The notes below the pieces were generated by a model. It worked only from the letters and a program-made list of their open reading frames with translations. It ran no database searches and had not been told where the DNA came from. From NCBI GenBank assembly GCA_035353335.1, contig DAOPZJ010000002.1:1-64000 (forward strand): a DNA stretch of 64,000 nt. Direction: 5' to 3'. Positions 25,468 to 33,316 of this stretch are shown one piece after another; the first letter of the stretch is position 1; every line of letters begins with the position of its first letter. This stretch comes from Oscillospiraceae bacterium. Its GTDB lineage: Bacteria > Bacillota > Clostridia > Oscillospirales > JAKOTC01. Both the position numbers and the translations under genes were made by a program.

Positions 25468-26815
25468 AGAAACAACAGCCGTAAAAAAGACCAAGCTGCC
25501 CTTTGGGGTCAAAATGGGTTACGGAGTCGGTGATCTGGGGGGCAACCTCTTTTTTACCGCGATGGGTTTTTATTCGCTCATCTATCTGACCGACACTGTC
25601 GGCATCGCCTCTGCGCTCGCCGGAGCAGCCATTTTAATCGGCAAGTTCTGGGATGCGGTCACTGACCCGATGATGGGCTATATCTCAGACCGAACCCGCT
25701 CCCGCTGGGGACGCCGCCGCCCCTATTTTTTATTCGGCGCATTACCGTTACTTTTATCAATGTGGTATTTCTTCTCCGCGCCCGATTTTCAAAACCGACA
25801 GACACTCGGCTTTCTCTGGGCACTCTTTGCGCTCTGCCTGCTGAACACCGCCTACACGGTTGTCAACATCCCCTATGGCTCGCTGACGCCCGATCTGACC
25901 AAGGACTTCAAGGAGCGAACGTCCCTCAACGGCTTCCGGTTCAGTTTTGCGGTTATCGGCACCATATTGGGCGCAGCCATTGTCCTGCCTATCGTGAATG
26001 CGGCAAGCGACACCCATAAGGGATATTCGAATGTCGGTTTGATTTTCGGTATCATCATGGCGGGGACGATTTTAATCACCTTTTTCACCGTACGCGAGAC
26101 CGAACAAAATCACGTTATTTCAAAACAAAAATTTTTCGGAACGTTTGCGGTGGTTTTTAAAAACAAACACTATATGCGGCTCGCCGCGGTCTATACCCTG
26201 AACCTCACCGGCCTCACCTTTGTCCAGACCATGCTAGTGTATTATTTTAAATACATCTATCAAAACGAAGGCATGACCACCATTGCCATGATTTTATTGC
26301 TCGGCGTCGCCATGGTCTGTATTCCGGTCTCGGTGCTGATTTCCAAGCGCATCGGAAAAAAGCGCACCTATCAGATTGCGCTCGGTATTCTTGCGGTCTG
26401 CTGCCTCGGGATGTTCTTCTTCGCGCACATTCTCGGCATGACGTTCACGTTTGTCGTGATGGCCATCGCCGGCATCGGTCTCGGTTTTGCTTATGTGCCA
26501 CCGTTCGCCATGCTGCCCGACGTGGTGGAAGTGGACGCAGTACAGACCAAGAGCCGCAAGGAGGGCGCTTATTACGGCATGTGGACCTTCTTTTCCAAAA
26601 TCGGTGTCGCGCTTGCCGCGGCCCTCTCGGGTGCATTCTTAAGCCTTGCCAGTTTTGTGCCGAATGAGGTCGCCCAGACGGATTCCGCGCTTTTCACCAT
26701 CCGTCTGTTAATCGGCCCGATCCCTGCCGTGATTTTTATCGCAGCCATCCTGCTCGTCCAACGCTACCAACTCGACGAAAAGACCTACAACGCCATCCTC
26801 GCCGGGGAGAAATAA
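25457..26815 (+). CDS. GPH-family sugar:cation symporter (MelB-like MFS)
   Basis: A 452-residue membrane protein with about 12 helices. It has MGYGVGDLGGNLFFTAMGFY near the start, then KFWDAVTDPMMGYISDRTRS, and RWGRRRPY, the signature of the glycoside-pentoside-hexuronide:cation symporter family. It would import a sugar or glycoside with Na+ or H+. The partner gene upstream overlaps by 11 bases, which is odd for a transporter and an acyltransferase. AAGGTG lies eight bases before the ATG. Confidence 0.9.
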   Translation: MKNEETTAVKKTKLPFGVKMGYGVGDLGGNLFFTAMGFYSLIYLTDTVGIASALAGAAILIGKFWDAVTDPMMGYISDRTRSRWGRRRPYFLFGALPLLLSMWYFFSAPDFQNRQTLGFLWALFALCLLNTAYTVVNIPYGSLTPDLTKDFKERTSLNGFRFSFAVIGTILGAAIVLPIVNAASDTHKGYSNVGLIFGIIMAGTILITFFTVRETEQNHVISKQKFFGTFAVVFKNKHYMRLAAVYTLNLTGLTFVQTMLVYYFKYIYQNEGMTTIAMILLLGVAMVCIPVSVLISKRIGKKRTYQIALGILAVCCLGMFFFAHILGMTFTFVVMAIAGIGLGFAYVPPFAMLPDVVEVDAVQTKSRKEGAYYGMWTFFSKIGVALAAALSGAFLSLASFVPNEVAQTDSALFTIRLLIGPIPAVIFIAAILLVQRYQLDEKTYNAILAGEK

Positions 26816-26837
26816 TTTCACAGAATATAAATACAAG

Positions 26838-26870
26838 AAGCGTTCCGCTAAAACGGAACGCTTTTGCTTT
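26838..26870 (+). terminator. Intrinsic terminator
   Basis: AAGCGTTCCG pairs perfectly with CGGAACGCTT around a six-base loop, then TTGCTTT. It ends the acyltransferase-symporter operon. Confidence 0.88.
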
Positions 26871-26889
26871 AATATCACTTAATTCACAT

Positions 26890-27336
26890 TTATTGCTTCG
26901 CCGCCAGCTTCAATCCGCAAATCTTTTTATAATCCTCAAAAACTTGTTCACTGTCCGCTTTGAGGATCATCCATTTGCCGATTTTCATATAATCACCCGC
27001 CTTGCGGTACGATTCGGCGGTATAGTCACCGAGCACCGGCAAAAGCAGCTCCATCTGCGCGTCCAGCTTATACCCGATGATGATCATCACATAAAATGTC
27101 CCCCGGCGCGGATACCAAGTCCCGAACGCCTGTCCGCTCTTTTGAAACTTGACGTTCCACATGGGCATTCCGCTGCACCCGCTGTAAGTCAGCTTCGGTT
27201 TAATCTTATAAGCGGTTTCAAAATACTCGATCAGCGACAGCCACAGCCCCTTGACCGGCCCGACATACTCTGCGATATCGAGCAACGTCGGTTCTTTGTC
27301 CTTCAGGAAAAGTTTATTCCATTCTTGTTGTTCCAT
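26890..27336 (-). CDS. DUF3788 family protein
   Basis: A 148-residue protein fitting DUF3788: GLWLSLIEYFETAYKIKPKL, YSGCSGMPMWNVKF, WYPRRGTFYVMIIIG and a C-terminal MKIGKWMILK. The function is unknown; the family is widespread in gut Firmicutes. AAGGACGGTGA precedes the ATG. It is a single gene, convergent with the symporter unit. Confidence 0.8.
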   Translation of the reverse strand: MEQQEWNKLFLKDKEPTLLDIAEYVGPVKGLWLSLIEYFETAYKIKPKLTYSGCSGMPMWNVKFQKSGQAFGTWYPRRGTFYVMIIIGYKLDAQMELLLPVLGDYTAESYRKAGDYMKIGKWMILKADSEQVFEDYKKICGLKLAAKQ

Positions 27337-27494
27337 GATGATTCACCGTCCTTATAACAAAATCTACGCCTTGCTTTACTTCGTGTTTTATCGGGTATTT
27401 TGAATATTTTGTAATTTTATCATACCATACCGCTCCGAAAATAGCAACTGATAACTCAGAATTGCTGTCTGTCGAAAAATTCTATATTTCCCGC

Positions 27495-27524
27495 TTGACA
27501 GATTCGCGTGTTTTGTTTTATAAT
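27495..27524 (+). promoter_or_regulatory. Sigma-A promoter for tRNA-Leu
   Basis: Perfect TTGACA (27495-27500), an 18-base spacer and perfect TATAAT (27519-27524), 40 bases before the tRNA. Confidence 0.85.
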
Positions 27525-27564
27525 AACTCTTGCACTTTCGGATTTTCCGAAACGCTTTTTATCT

Positions 27565-27651
27565 GCGGGTATGGCGGAATTGGCAGACGCGTATGGTTCA
27601 GGTCCATATGCTCGCAAGAGTATGCAGGTTCAAGTCCTGTTACCCGCACCA
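27565..27651 (+). tRNA. tRNA-Leu (anticodon CAG)
   Basis: A class II tRNA with a long variable arm. Acceptor arms GCGGGTA and TACCCGC pair, the D-arm has TGGCGGAATTGGCAGACGC, the anticodon loop TTCAGGT presents CAG, the T-arm has GGTTCAAGTCC, and CCA is encoded at the end. Confidence 0.96.
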
Positions 27652-27736
27652 CTAAAAGAACGCTAATTTTGATACGATGAGTAGCAAAGTCAGCGTTCTT
27701 ATGCTATCGGCAGGAAGTTTATATTGGGAGAAAACA

Positions 27737-28276
27737 ATGAAATATTATAAGAAGATTATCGGAGAGCACTTATATCTTTCACCCGTCAACTCGGATGAAG
27801 TTGATACTTATTTAAAATGGATGAATGAGGATAAAACGCTCGCAGTAAATTTCGGCCAATATCCTCTGATGGTTTCATCAAAAAGTGATTTGAATTGGCT
27901 TTATGAACCACCCAAAAATATGCATCGTTTTGCGATAGTTCTTCTTGACAATGATGTGTTGATAGGAAGCATAAGTCTTCACAACATAGATCATCTAAAC
28001 CGCAACGCCTATATTGGTATCTTTATCGGCAACGAGGAACAAAGAGGCAAAGGATACGGTGCCGAAGCTATTCGACTGATACTTAGCTATGGATTTAAGA
28101 CAATGAACCTTCATAGTATAAATCTTACCGTACATTCGGATAATTACGGCGGTATCAAATGCTACAAAAAGGTAGGATTCCAAGAAGTCGGAAGATTGCC
28201 GGAGGTGCTTTTCATAAACGGAAAGTATGTTGATAAGATTTACATGAGTATACTTGAAAACGAGTTTTTAGGATAG
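27737..28276 (+). CDS. GNAT N-acetyltransferase (RimJ/RimL-like)
   Basis: A 179-residue acetyltransferase. The acetyl-CoA motif RGKGYGAEAIRLILSYGF is near residues 110-128, followed by NLHSINLTVHSDNYGGIKCY and KKVGFQEVGR, the usual GNAT end. The substrate (protein N-terminus, antibiotic or small amine) is not readable. The ATG at 27737 has GGGAGA seven bases upstream; a longer frame from 27677 has no such site. It is AT-richer than its neighbours, which hints at transfer, though weakly. No terminator is obvious. Confidence 0.85.
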   Translation: MKYYKKIIGEHLYLSPVNSDEVDTYLKWMNEDKTLAVNFGQYPLMVSSKSDLNWLYEPPKNMHRFAIVLLDNDVLIGSISLHNIDHLNRNAYIGIFIGNEEQRGKGYGAEAIRLILSYGFKTMNLHSINLTVHSDNYGGIKCYKKVGFQEVGRLPEVLFINGKYVDKIYMSILENEFLG

Positions 28277-28289
28277 ATTGCAGATACCT

Positions 28290-28637
28290 AAACCACCCCT
28301 GCTTGGGCTTCACGTTTCGCGCGGCGAAATACTTCACTTCGGCGCAAGCCAACGCTTCACGTCGCTTTTTGCTTCACTTCAATTCGTTCTTTATTTATGT
28401 GATGAAAATCGCTTGTTCTCTCTTTCCACCGCTTGGCAGATCAGGAATCATTTAATGGGTTGACTGTCATAACACTTAGCGTTATAATCTAACTCGGCTC
28501 ACAAGAGCGAAATCTTTGTCACATGACATAAAGATTTTTGCATGATTACGACGAAAAGTAATTTGCAAAGGTCTTTTTATTTTTGCAAAAAAACAAAATT
28601 TAAATAAAACGTCATGTGAAACGGTAAGGAGGAACCC
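28290..28637. other. Gene-free region with CTTCAC words and a 9-base inverted repeat
   Basis: The first part (28290-28380) repeats the word CTTCAC four times in slightly different surroundings. Farther on, TCACATGAC (28519-28527) and GTCATGTGA (28611-28619) form a 100-base inverted repeat just before the ribosome-binding site of the NlpC/P60 gene. A short in-frame stretch at 28278-28463 has no start signal and I do not call it a gene. Confidence 0.5.
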
Positions 28638-29297
28638 ATGAAAATTTACAAGAAAATGATCAGCACACTGGCGGCATTGCTGATAGTGGTCAGCATGTTT
28701 GCATTCGCCGCTTTTGCGGCAACAACCGGAACTGTGCGCGTTGCGACTTCAAGCTACTTGAATGTGCGTTCCGCTACCGGCAGTACGGCACCCATCATCG
28801 GCAGGCTTGCAAACGGCACGCAGATTTCCATCCTCGGCAGCAGCAACGGCTGGTACCAAATCTCATATAACGGCACAACAGGATGGGTATACGGACAATA
28901 CATAACCGTTTCGAACGACAAAGAGCAAATTGTCGTGAACGCGGCAAACAGCGCAATCGGTGTTCGTTATGTATTCGGCGGCGCAACATTGAACGGTATG
29001 GATTGTTCGGGCCTGGTCGTTTACAGCTACGCAAAAGCGGGCATCACGCTTCCGCATTCGTCTTCACAGCAGTCCTCGCTCGGTGTTGCGGTCAGCAGGG
29101 CAAATCTGAAACCCGGCGACCTCGTGTTTTTTGACACGGACGGCGGACTGAACAACATCAATCACGTTGGCATCTATATCGGCAACAATAACTTCATCAG
29201 CGCCCAGTCCGGCGCGGGGTATGTAAAAATGGCATCTCTCACGAACACTTATTGGTCGTCAAGATATATGACCGCCAGAAGAATTATCAACGCATAA
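28638..29297 (+). CDS. Secreted SH3-NlpC/P60 peptidoglycan hydrolase
   Basis: A 219-residue exported enzyme. Residues 1-28 form a signal peptide ending FAAFAA. A bacterial SH3 domain spans about 32-92 (YLNVRSATGSTAPIIGRLAN, GTTGWVYGQYI). The NlpC/P60 domain spans about 97-215, with C123 in MDCSGLVVYS and H176 in NHVGIYIGNN as the catalytic pair. It cleaves peptide stems of the cell wall, usually D-Glu-diamino acid bonds. TAAGGAGG stands before the ATG. A perfect terminator follows, so it is a single-gene unit. Confidence 0.93.
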   Translation: MKIYKKMISTLAALLIVVSMFAFAAFAATTGTVRVATSSYLNVRSATGSTAPIIGRLANGTQISILGSSNGWYQISYNGTTGWVYGQYITVSNDKEQIVVNAANSAIGVRYVFGGATLNGMDCSGLVVYSYAKAGITLPHSSSQQSSLGVAVSRANLKPGDLVFFDTDGGLNNINHVGIYIGNNNFISAQSGAGYVKMASLTNTYWSSRYMTARRIINA

Positions 29298-29309
29298 CAT
29301 GCCAAAATC

Positions 29310-29359
29310 AAAACCGCTTATTGATAGATTTTCTATCAATAAGCGGTTTTCTTTTTTAT
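29310..29359 (+). terminator. Strong intrinsic terminator
   Basis: A perfect 19-pair stem (29310-29328 with 29332-29350) with a three-base loop, then CTTTTTT. Confidence 0.92.
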
Positions 29360-29587
29360 TCCAGTAAGGATATTTTCGAAAAAAATCTTTTTAATGGATT
29401 ATTTTATCGATTGATATTTCATCTGCAAATCATGATATTTAAATAAAACATTAATTAATTCGGTGTTGTATGTTTCCCATGAATGGCGGGGGAAAGAGGG
29501 GCAGAGTCTATAATTCTTTCCGTCAAAACTCACATCAACGGTAAAGACTTAGCATAAAATGCACTTCCTTTAAGTAATTTTAACGAC
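29360..29587. other. AT-rich gap
   Basis: Between convergent genes. I see no RNA gene, promoter or further hairpin. Confidence 0.4.
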
Positions 29588-30649
29588 CTAAAACCTCTTT
29601 AAACCCTCATCTAAAATTTCAACCAACCGGTCGAAACATCCTGCAGCCTCACGGAGCAGAGCGGCGATTTTGATGCGCTTTTCGGGGTCTTTCATAACCT
29701 CATTTGAGACATTAAACCCACCGCCGAGGTTTTGGAGCTCTCTCCAAATTCCGCCCTTGCCGTCGCCGTTTCCGATTCTGAAGAACTGAGCGGCTATTTG
29801 ATTTTTCATATCGTTGGATTGCGGATTGAGCTCCGCAAATCGATGTAAAAGAGAGGCATGCGGTGCGTCGATGATATTGTTTGCCCACGCGTTTGTCGCC
29901 ATGCTGCAAAAATAGACCCCGTAATTCGCCCATAAATCGGTTTCGTTTTCAAACCGCTCGTTTTCAACATCATCCGCCCAGGCGCGAAATGCTGCCGCCC
30001 CGTAGCATTTTCCGTCGCTTTCGGGCAATGTCAGCCAAATCCGCATCTTCTTAACCGCAGCAAAGACAAGGTCTGCATAAACAACATCGTGTTTTTTATC
30101 GCCGATAAAAATCCAGTCCTGTTTCACGGTATTTCCGGTTTCATATCTGACAATTTTATCATAAGGGTTGGTATACAACAATATGTTTCCGTTATCCTCA
30201 TATCCGACAAAAAGGCAATAGGTGAATTCGGAATTGGCCGTCGGCGTATCGGCCATCGTGGTTCTGACAAGAACCGGAATGCCTTTATCAATAAACGCCA
30301 TTACCTTTTGTCTATATCGTTCTTTTTCCGAGTTGATCTGTTCGGCGGTGATGTAAGTATAATCATAACCGATGGCGTCAAATACATAACGGATATGTTT
30401 CTCCCCGGCACGAAACCCCGATACGCAATATTCGCAGAGTGTTGACGGATTTTTGTCATAAATTTGCGTTAAACCGTCCCCCGTTATCCAAGAGAAATTC
30501 CAATAATCCAATTGATTTTCGCCCGATCCCTCATTGAGGGACTTTCGCTCCATGATAAATGCCATGCAATCGTCGAACGGATAGTTTTTCCCCTCCATTC
30601 CGTTTGCGATCCCCCGAATATCGAGTAATCGATTGCTGCTTTGTCTCAT
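29588..30649 (-). CDS. BtrH-like / papain-like-fold protein of unknown role
   Basis: A 353-residue soluble protein. The N-terminal half has NYPFDDCMAFIMERKSLNEG (with a Cys in the place of a nucleophile), VRTTMAD, and LLYTNPYDKIVRYE, an arrangement like the N-terminal domain of butirosin protein BtrH and related cysteine-acyltransferase or peptidase folds. The C-terminal half (ESDGKCYGAAAFRAWADDVE, then the rest) is helical and acts as a lid or unknown domain. Antibiotic or small peptide acylation is only a guess. The ATG at 30649 has GGAGG seven bases upstream. It has its own promoter and stands alone. Confidence 0.5.
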   Translation of the reverse strand: MRQSSNRLLDIRGIANGMEGKNYPFDDCMAFIMERKSLNEGSGENQLDYWNFSWITGDGLTQIYDKNPSTLCEYCVSGFRAGEKHIRYVFDAIGYDYTYITAEQINSEKERYRQKVMAFIDKGIPVLVRTTMADTPTANSEFTYCLFVGYEDNGNILLYTNPYDKIVRYETGNTVKQDWIFIGDKKHDVVYADLVFAAVKKMRIWLTLPESDGKCYGAAAFRAWADDVENERFENETDLWANYGVYFCSMATNAWANNIIDAPHASLLHRFAELNPQSNDMKNQIAAQFFRIGNGDGKGGIWRELQNLGGGFNVSNEVMKDPEKRIKIAALLREAAGCFDRLVEILDEGLKRF

Positions 30650-30743
30650 TTTCATCCTCCGCTGATTGTAGCATCGCTTTTGATTTTGCCGAAACATCGG
30701 TGATCTTCATCAATTCTGTCCCGTTCCCTTCGACCCAGAATTT

Positions 30744-30774
30744 ATTGTAACACTTAACCCTGCGTCAATGTCAA
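30744..30774 (-). promoter_or_regulatory. Promoter for the BtrH-like gene
   Basis: Minus strand TTGACA (30769-30774) and TACAAT (30744-30749) with a 19-base spacer, longer than ideal. Confidence 0.5.
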
Positions 30775-30803
30775 CCGAATTAAAAAATTATTTCGATTTA
30801 TGT

Positions 30804-30840
30804 ATAAAATTTATGAATATGGGCATATTATAAAATTTAT
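30804..30840. repeat. Direct repeat of ATAAAATTTAT in divergent promoter region
   Basis: ATAAAATTTAT at 30804-30814 and 30830-30840, with a partial dyad GAATATG/CATATT between. It lies between the promoters of the BtrH-like gene and fba. It could be an operator. Confidence 0.4.
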
Positions 30841-30969
30841 ACCTAATACTCCCACAGAGCTAAAAAAATTCCGCAAACCCGCTTTAAATGCGGCATCTTG
30901 TAACGGGCGCTGAATTAAAATGATGACGGGAGATATTTTTCGCTGCGGCAACCGGTATTCCAGATAACA

Positions 30970-31016
30970 CGGAGCCGGCTCCGCCCGTTGACACAAAATC
31001 GATTTCGGGATATAAT
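30970..31016 (+). promoter_or_regulatory. fba promoter with adjoining 14-base palindrome
   Basis: TTGACA (30988-30993), 17-base spacer and TATAAT (31011-31016). Immediately upstream is the perfect palindrome CGGAGCCGGCTCCG (30970-30983), a likely regulator site. Confidence 0.82.
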
Positions 31017-31063
31017 ACCACAAGAACCAACGTTCGACTCATTCGTGAAAAGGAGCAGTCAAT

Positions 31064-31999
31064 ATGCCGTTAGTAACAAGCAAAGAGATGTTTAAGAAGG
31101 CCTATGACGGCGGATACGCCATCGGCGCGTTCAACGTCAACAATATGGAGATCATCCAGGGCATCACCGAAGCCGCCAAAGAAGAAAATGCCCCGTTGAT
31201 TCTTCAGGTTTCCTCCGGCGCGCGTAAGTACGCCAACCATACCTATCTGATGAAACTGGTCGAAGCCGCGCTCATCGAAACCGACCTGCCCATCTGCGTC
31301 CATCTGGACCACGGCGATACGTTCGAGCTGTGCAAATCCTGCGTCGACGGCGGATTTACCTCGGTCATGATCGACGGCTCCCATTTTTCGTTTGACCAAA
31401 ATGTAGAGCTGACGAAAAAAGTAGTCGAATATGCCCATGCCAAAGGCGCTGTTGTCGAAGGCGAACTGGGCCGTCTGGCCGGCATCGAAGACGCTGTCAA
31501 TGTCAGCGCCGAAGATTCGTCCTATACCCGCCCCGAGGAAGTTGAGGAATTCGTCGCCCGCACCGGCGTCGATTCGCTCGCAATCGCCATCGGCACCTCC
31601 CACGGCGCGTATAAATTCAAACCCGGCACCAAACCGCAGCTTCGTTTTGACATCCTCGACGAAGTCACCAAACGCCTTCCCGGCTTTCCGATCGTTCTGC
31701 ACGGCGCTTCCAGCGTCATGCCCGAATTCGTGAAGATGATCAACGACAACGGCGGAAATATGCCCGACGCCATCGGCGTTCCCGAGGATCAGCTGCGCCA
31801 GGCAGCCAGAAGCGCGGTCTGCAAGATCAACATCGACTCCGACCTGCGTCTTGCGATGACCGGCACGATCCGTCAGTATTTCGCTCAGCATCCGGATCAT
31901 TTCGACCCGCGCCAATACCTCAAACCCGCGCGTGAGAACATCAAAGTGCTTGTAAAGCATAAGCTCGTCGAAGTTTTAGGCTGCGCAGGCAAAGCGTAA
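31064..31999 (+). CDS. fba: Class II fructose-1,6-bisphosphate aldolase
   Basis: A 311-residue zinc enzyme of glycolysis and gluconeogenesis; it splits fructose 1,6-bisphosphate. Visible motifs are GAFNVNNMEI, VHLDHGD (zinc ligands H80/H83), IDGSHFSFDQN, VEGELG (Glu), AIGTSHG and VLHGASS with phosphate-binding loops, KINIDSDLR. All look intact. AAAGGAG is eight bases before the ATG. A terminator follows, so it is a single-gene unit with its own promoter. Confidence 0.96.
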   Translation: MPLVTSKEMFKKAYDGGYAIGAFNVNNMEIIQGITEAAKEENAPLILQVSSGARKYANHTYLMKLVEAALIETDLPICVHLDHGDTFELCKSCVDGGFTSVMIDGSHFSFDQNVELTKKVVEYAHAKGAVVEGELGRLAGIEDAVNVSAEDSSYTRPEEVEEFVARTGVDSLAIAIGTSHGAYKFKPGTKPQLRFDILDEVTKRLPGFPIVLHGASSVMPEFVKMINDNGGNMPDAIGVPEDQLRQAARSAVCKINIDSDLRLAMTGTIRQYFAQHPDHFDPRQYLKPARENIKVLVKHKLVEVLGCAGKA

Positions 32000-32016
32000 A
32001 CACCTGAAATCAAAAG

Positions 32017-32042
32017 GCCGGTACGATTTGTACCGGCTTTTT
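32017..32042 (+). terminator. Intrinsic terminator after fba
   Basis: GCCGGTAC pairs perfectly with GTACCGGC around a five-base loop, then TTTTT. Confidence 0.88.
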
Positions 32043-32103
32043 AAATTTGTGATGGACAAAAGGAAACGCGATGGCGGAAACTGCAGCGAACATGAATCTC
32101 TTT

Positions 32104-32138
32104 AAAAAAGAACCCTCCTTTCGGAGGGTTCTTTTTTA
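32104..32138 (-). terminator. Terminator overlapping the Spo0A-C-like gene end
   Basis: AAAGAACCCTCC pairs with GGAGGGTTCTTT around a short loop, flanked by U runs on both strands, so it is bidirectional. The stop codon of the small minus-strand gene lies within it. Confidence 0.88.
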
Positions 32139-32390
32139 AGTATAATCCACTTCCCTGTTTCGGGCGAAATTCTGCGCCCGCTGAACCAGGCAGTCGATGA
32201 CGTCTTCGGGGGAGAGGATTCCGTGATCGGCTTCCATCTCAGCCCAGTTGGCTTTGGCTTTCGGATCGGGATTCGACATTCCCTCCATGATTGCCATACC
32301 AATCTCTCTGCGGACTTCCTCTACCGTGACGCCGTTAAGTAAAGCCACTTTTTCAAGAACACCCGCAATTTTTTCCTTGTTCATACCCAT
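32136..32390 (-). CDS. Small Spo0A C-terminal-like protein
   Basis: An 84-residue protein. KIAGVLEKVALLNGVTVEEV, RREIGMAIMEGMSNPDPKAK and SPEDVIDCLVQ fit a family of short Clostridia proteins that resemble part of the Spo0A DNA-binding domain, in which an acidic helix is followed by N-P-D and E-D-V-I. I see no receiver domain. AAGGG is five bases from this ATG; a second ATG at 32384 is also possible. It may modulate sporulation regulation, but this is inferred from similarity only. Confidence 0.5.
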   Translation of the reverse strand: MGMNKEKIAGVLEKVALLNGVTVEEVRREIGMAIMEGMSNPDPKAKANWAEMEADHGILSPEDVIDCLVQRAQNFARNREVDYT

Positions 32391-32585
32391 CCTGTCCCTT
32401 TCTTCGCTATGTATTTCTTTTCGAACAATTTCACATACTTTTTTGTTCGAAATCTCGCGTGGTTTCCGCGCCGCGCCCCCGCTGCAGGCACGAGCTCGTC
32501 CACTGAATAAAGGGTATCACATTGCGATTATCGAAACATGTCGAAAGGTGAAGGAAAAAATAAAATCTTTAAAGATATTGAGTAT

Positions 32586-33245
32586 TTATACGAGCCGCTG
32601 TCCGTTGATGATGACGTGAAATTCAAGCCCCAATTTTTCTGCGGCTTTTCGGCACAGCAGCATCCGGGTTAGAAAGATCTCAAAATATTCGATCGCTGAA
32701 AAACGGCCGGTATCGATGGTCAGCTTAAGCTCAACAGCGGTCTTCTCTTCGTTGATCTGAGTCGTCGCCTTCTTGACCGAATAATTCACCCGGTCATGGA
32801 TATCAAATTTTGCGACATCACGATTGCGTACACGGCTGCGGCGCACATCGGTCTTGTCGGCTAAAATCAATGCGGCGGCGACCGCGTTGACGGCTTCGGC
32901 GGTGCCCTCGTCGTGGTTGCCGATGGCGGTCACAATGGTCGCGATATCCTCCGGGCTTGCACCCATATTGTCCAAAATCCGAAATGCCATCACAGCACCG
33001 CTCTGGGCATGCTCGATGCGGTTGACGAGGTTGCCGATATCGTGCAAATATCCCGCGATCCGGGCGAGTTCGATCTCACGCTCAGAATAACCGAGTGTCG
33101 TTAAGATATAGTTGGCAGTCGAGGCAACCTTCAGTACATGCGAAAAGCTGTGTTCGGTGTAGCCGAGCGCAATCAGCGATTCGTCCGCGCGGGTGATGTA
33201 GGTTTTGACGGCGGAATTATTTTTTACCTGTTCGAATGTAATCAT
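32586..33245 (-). CDS. HD-domain phosphohydrolase
   Basis: A 219-residue protein. Metal ligands are visible as HSFSHVLKVA, then AGYLHDIGNLVNRIEHAQSG, GNHDEG and LADKTDV, the HD superfamily pattern. It probably hydrolyses phosphate esters, perhaps nucleotides; no exact substrate is evident. GGAAGG lies upstream. It lies 72 bases after dnaE on the same strand and may be cotranscribed. Confidence 0.85.
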   Translation of the reverse strand: MITFEQVKNNSAVKTYITRADESLIALGYTEHSFSHVLKVASTANYILTTLGYSEREIELARIAGYLHDIGNLVNRIEHAQSGAVMAFRILDNMGASPEDIATIVTAIGNHDEGTAEAVNAVAAALILADKTDVRRSRVRNRDVAKFDIHDRVNYSVKKATTQINEEKTAVELKLTIDTGRFSAIEYFEIFLTRMLLCRKAAEKLGLEFHVIINGQRLV

Positions 33246-33316
33246 TTATCATTATTCCTTCCTTTTCCGATTCGATATTATTTTATTAAAAGAACTCCTT
33301 GATCTGAAAACTTTTT

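Noticed and set aside
28278..28463. A 61-codon frame after the GNAT gene.
   Set aside because: No ribosome-binding site and it covers the CTTCAC word region; product is not protein-like.
31070..31960. A 296-codon open frame on the minus strand opposite fba.
   Set aside because: It mirrors fba codons and has no site or domain. GC-rich codon bias often leaves the opposite strand open.
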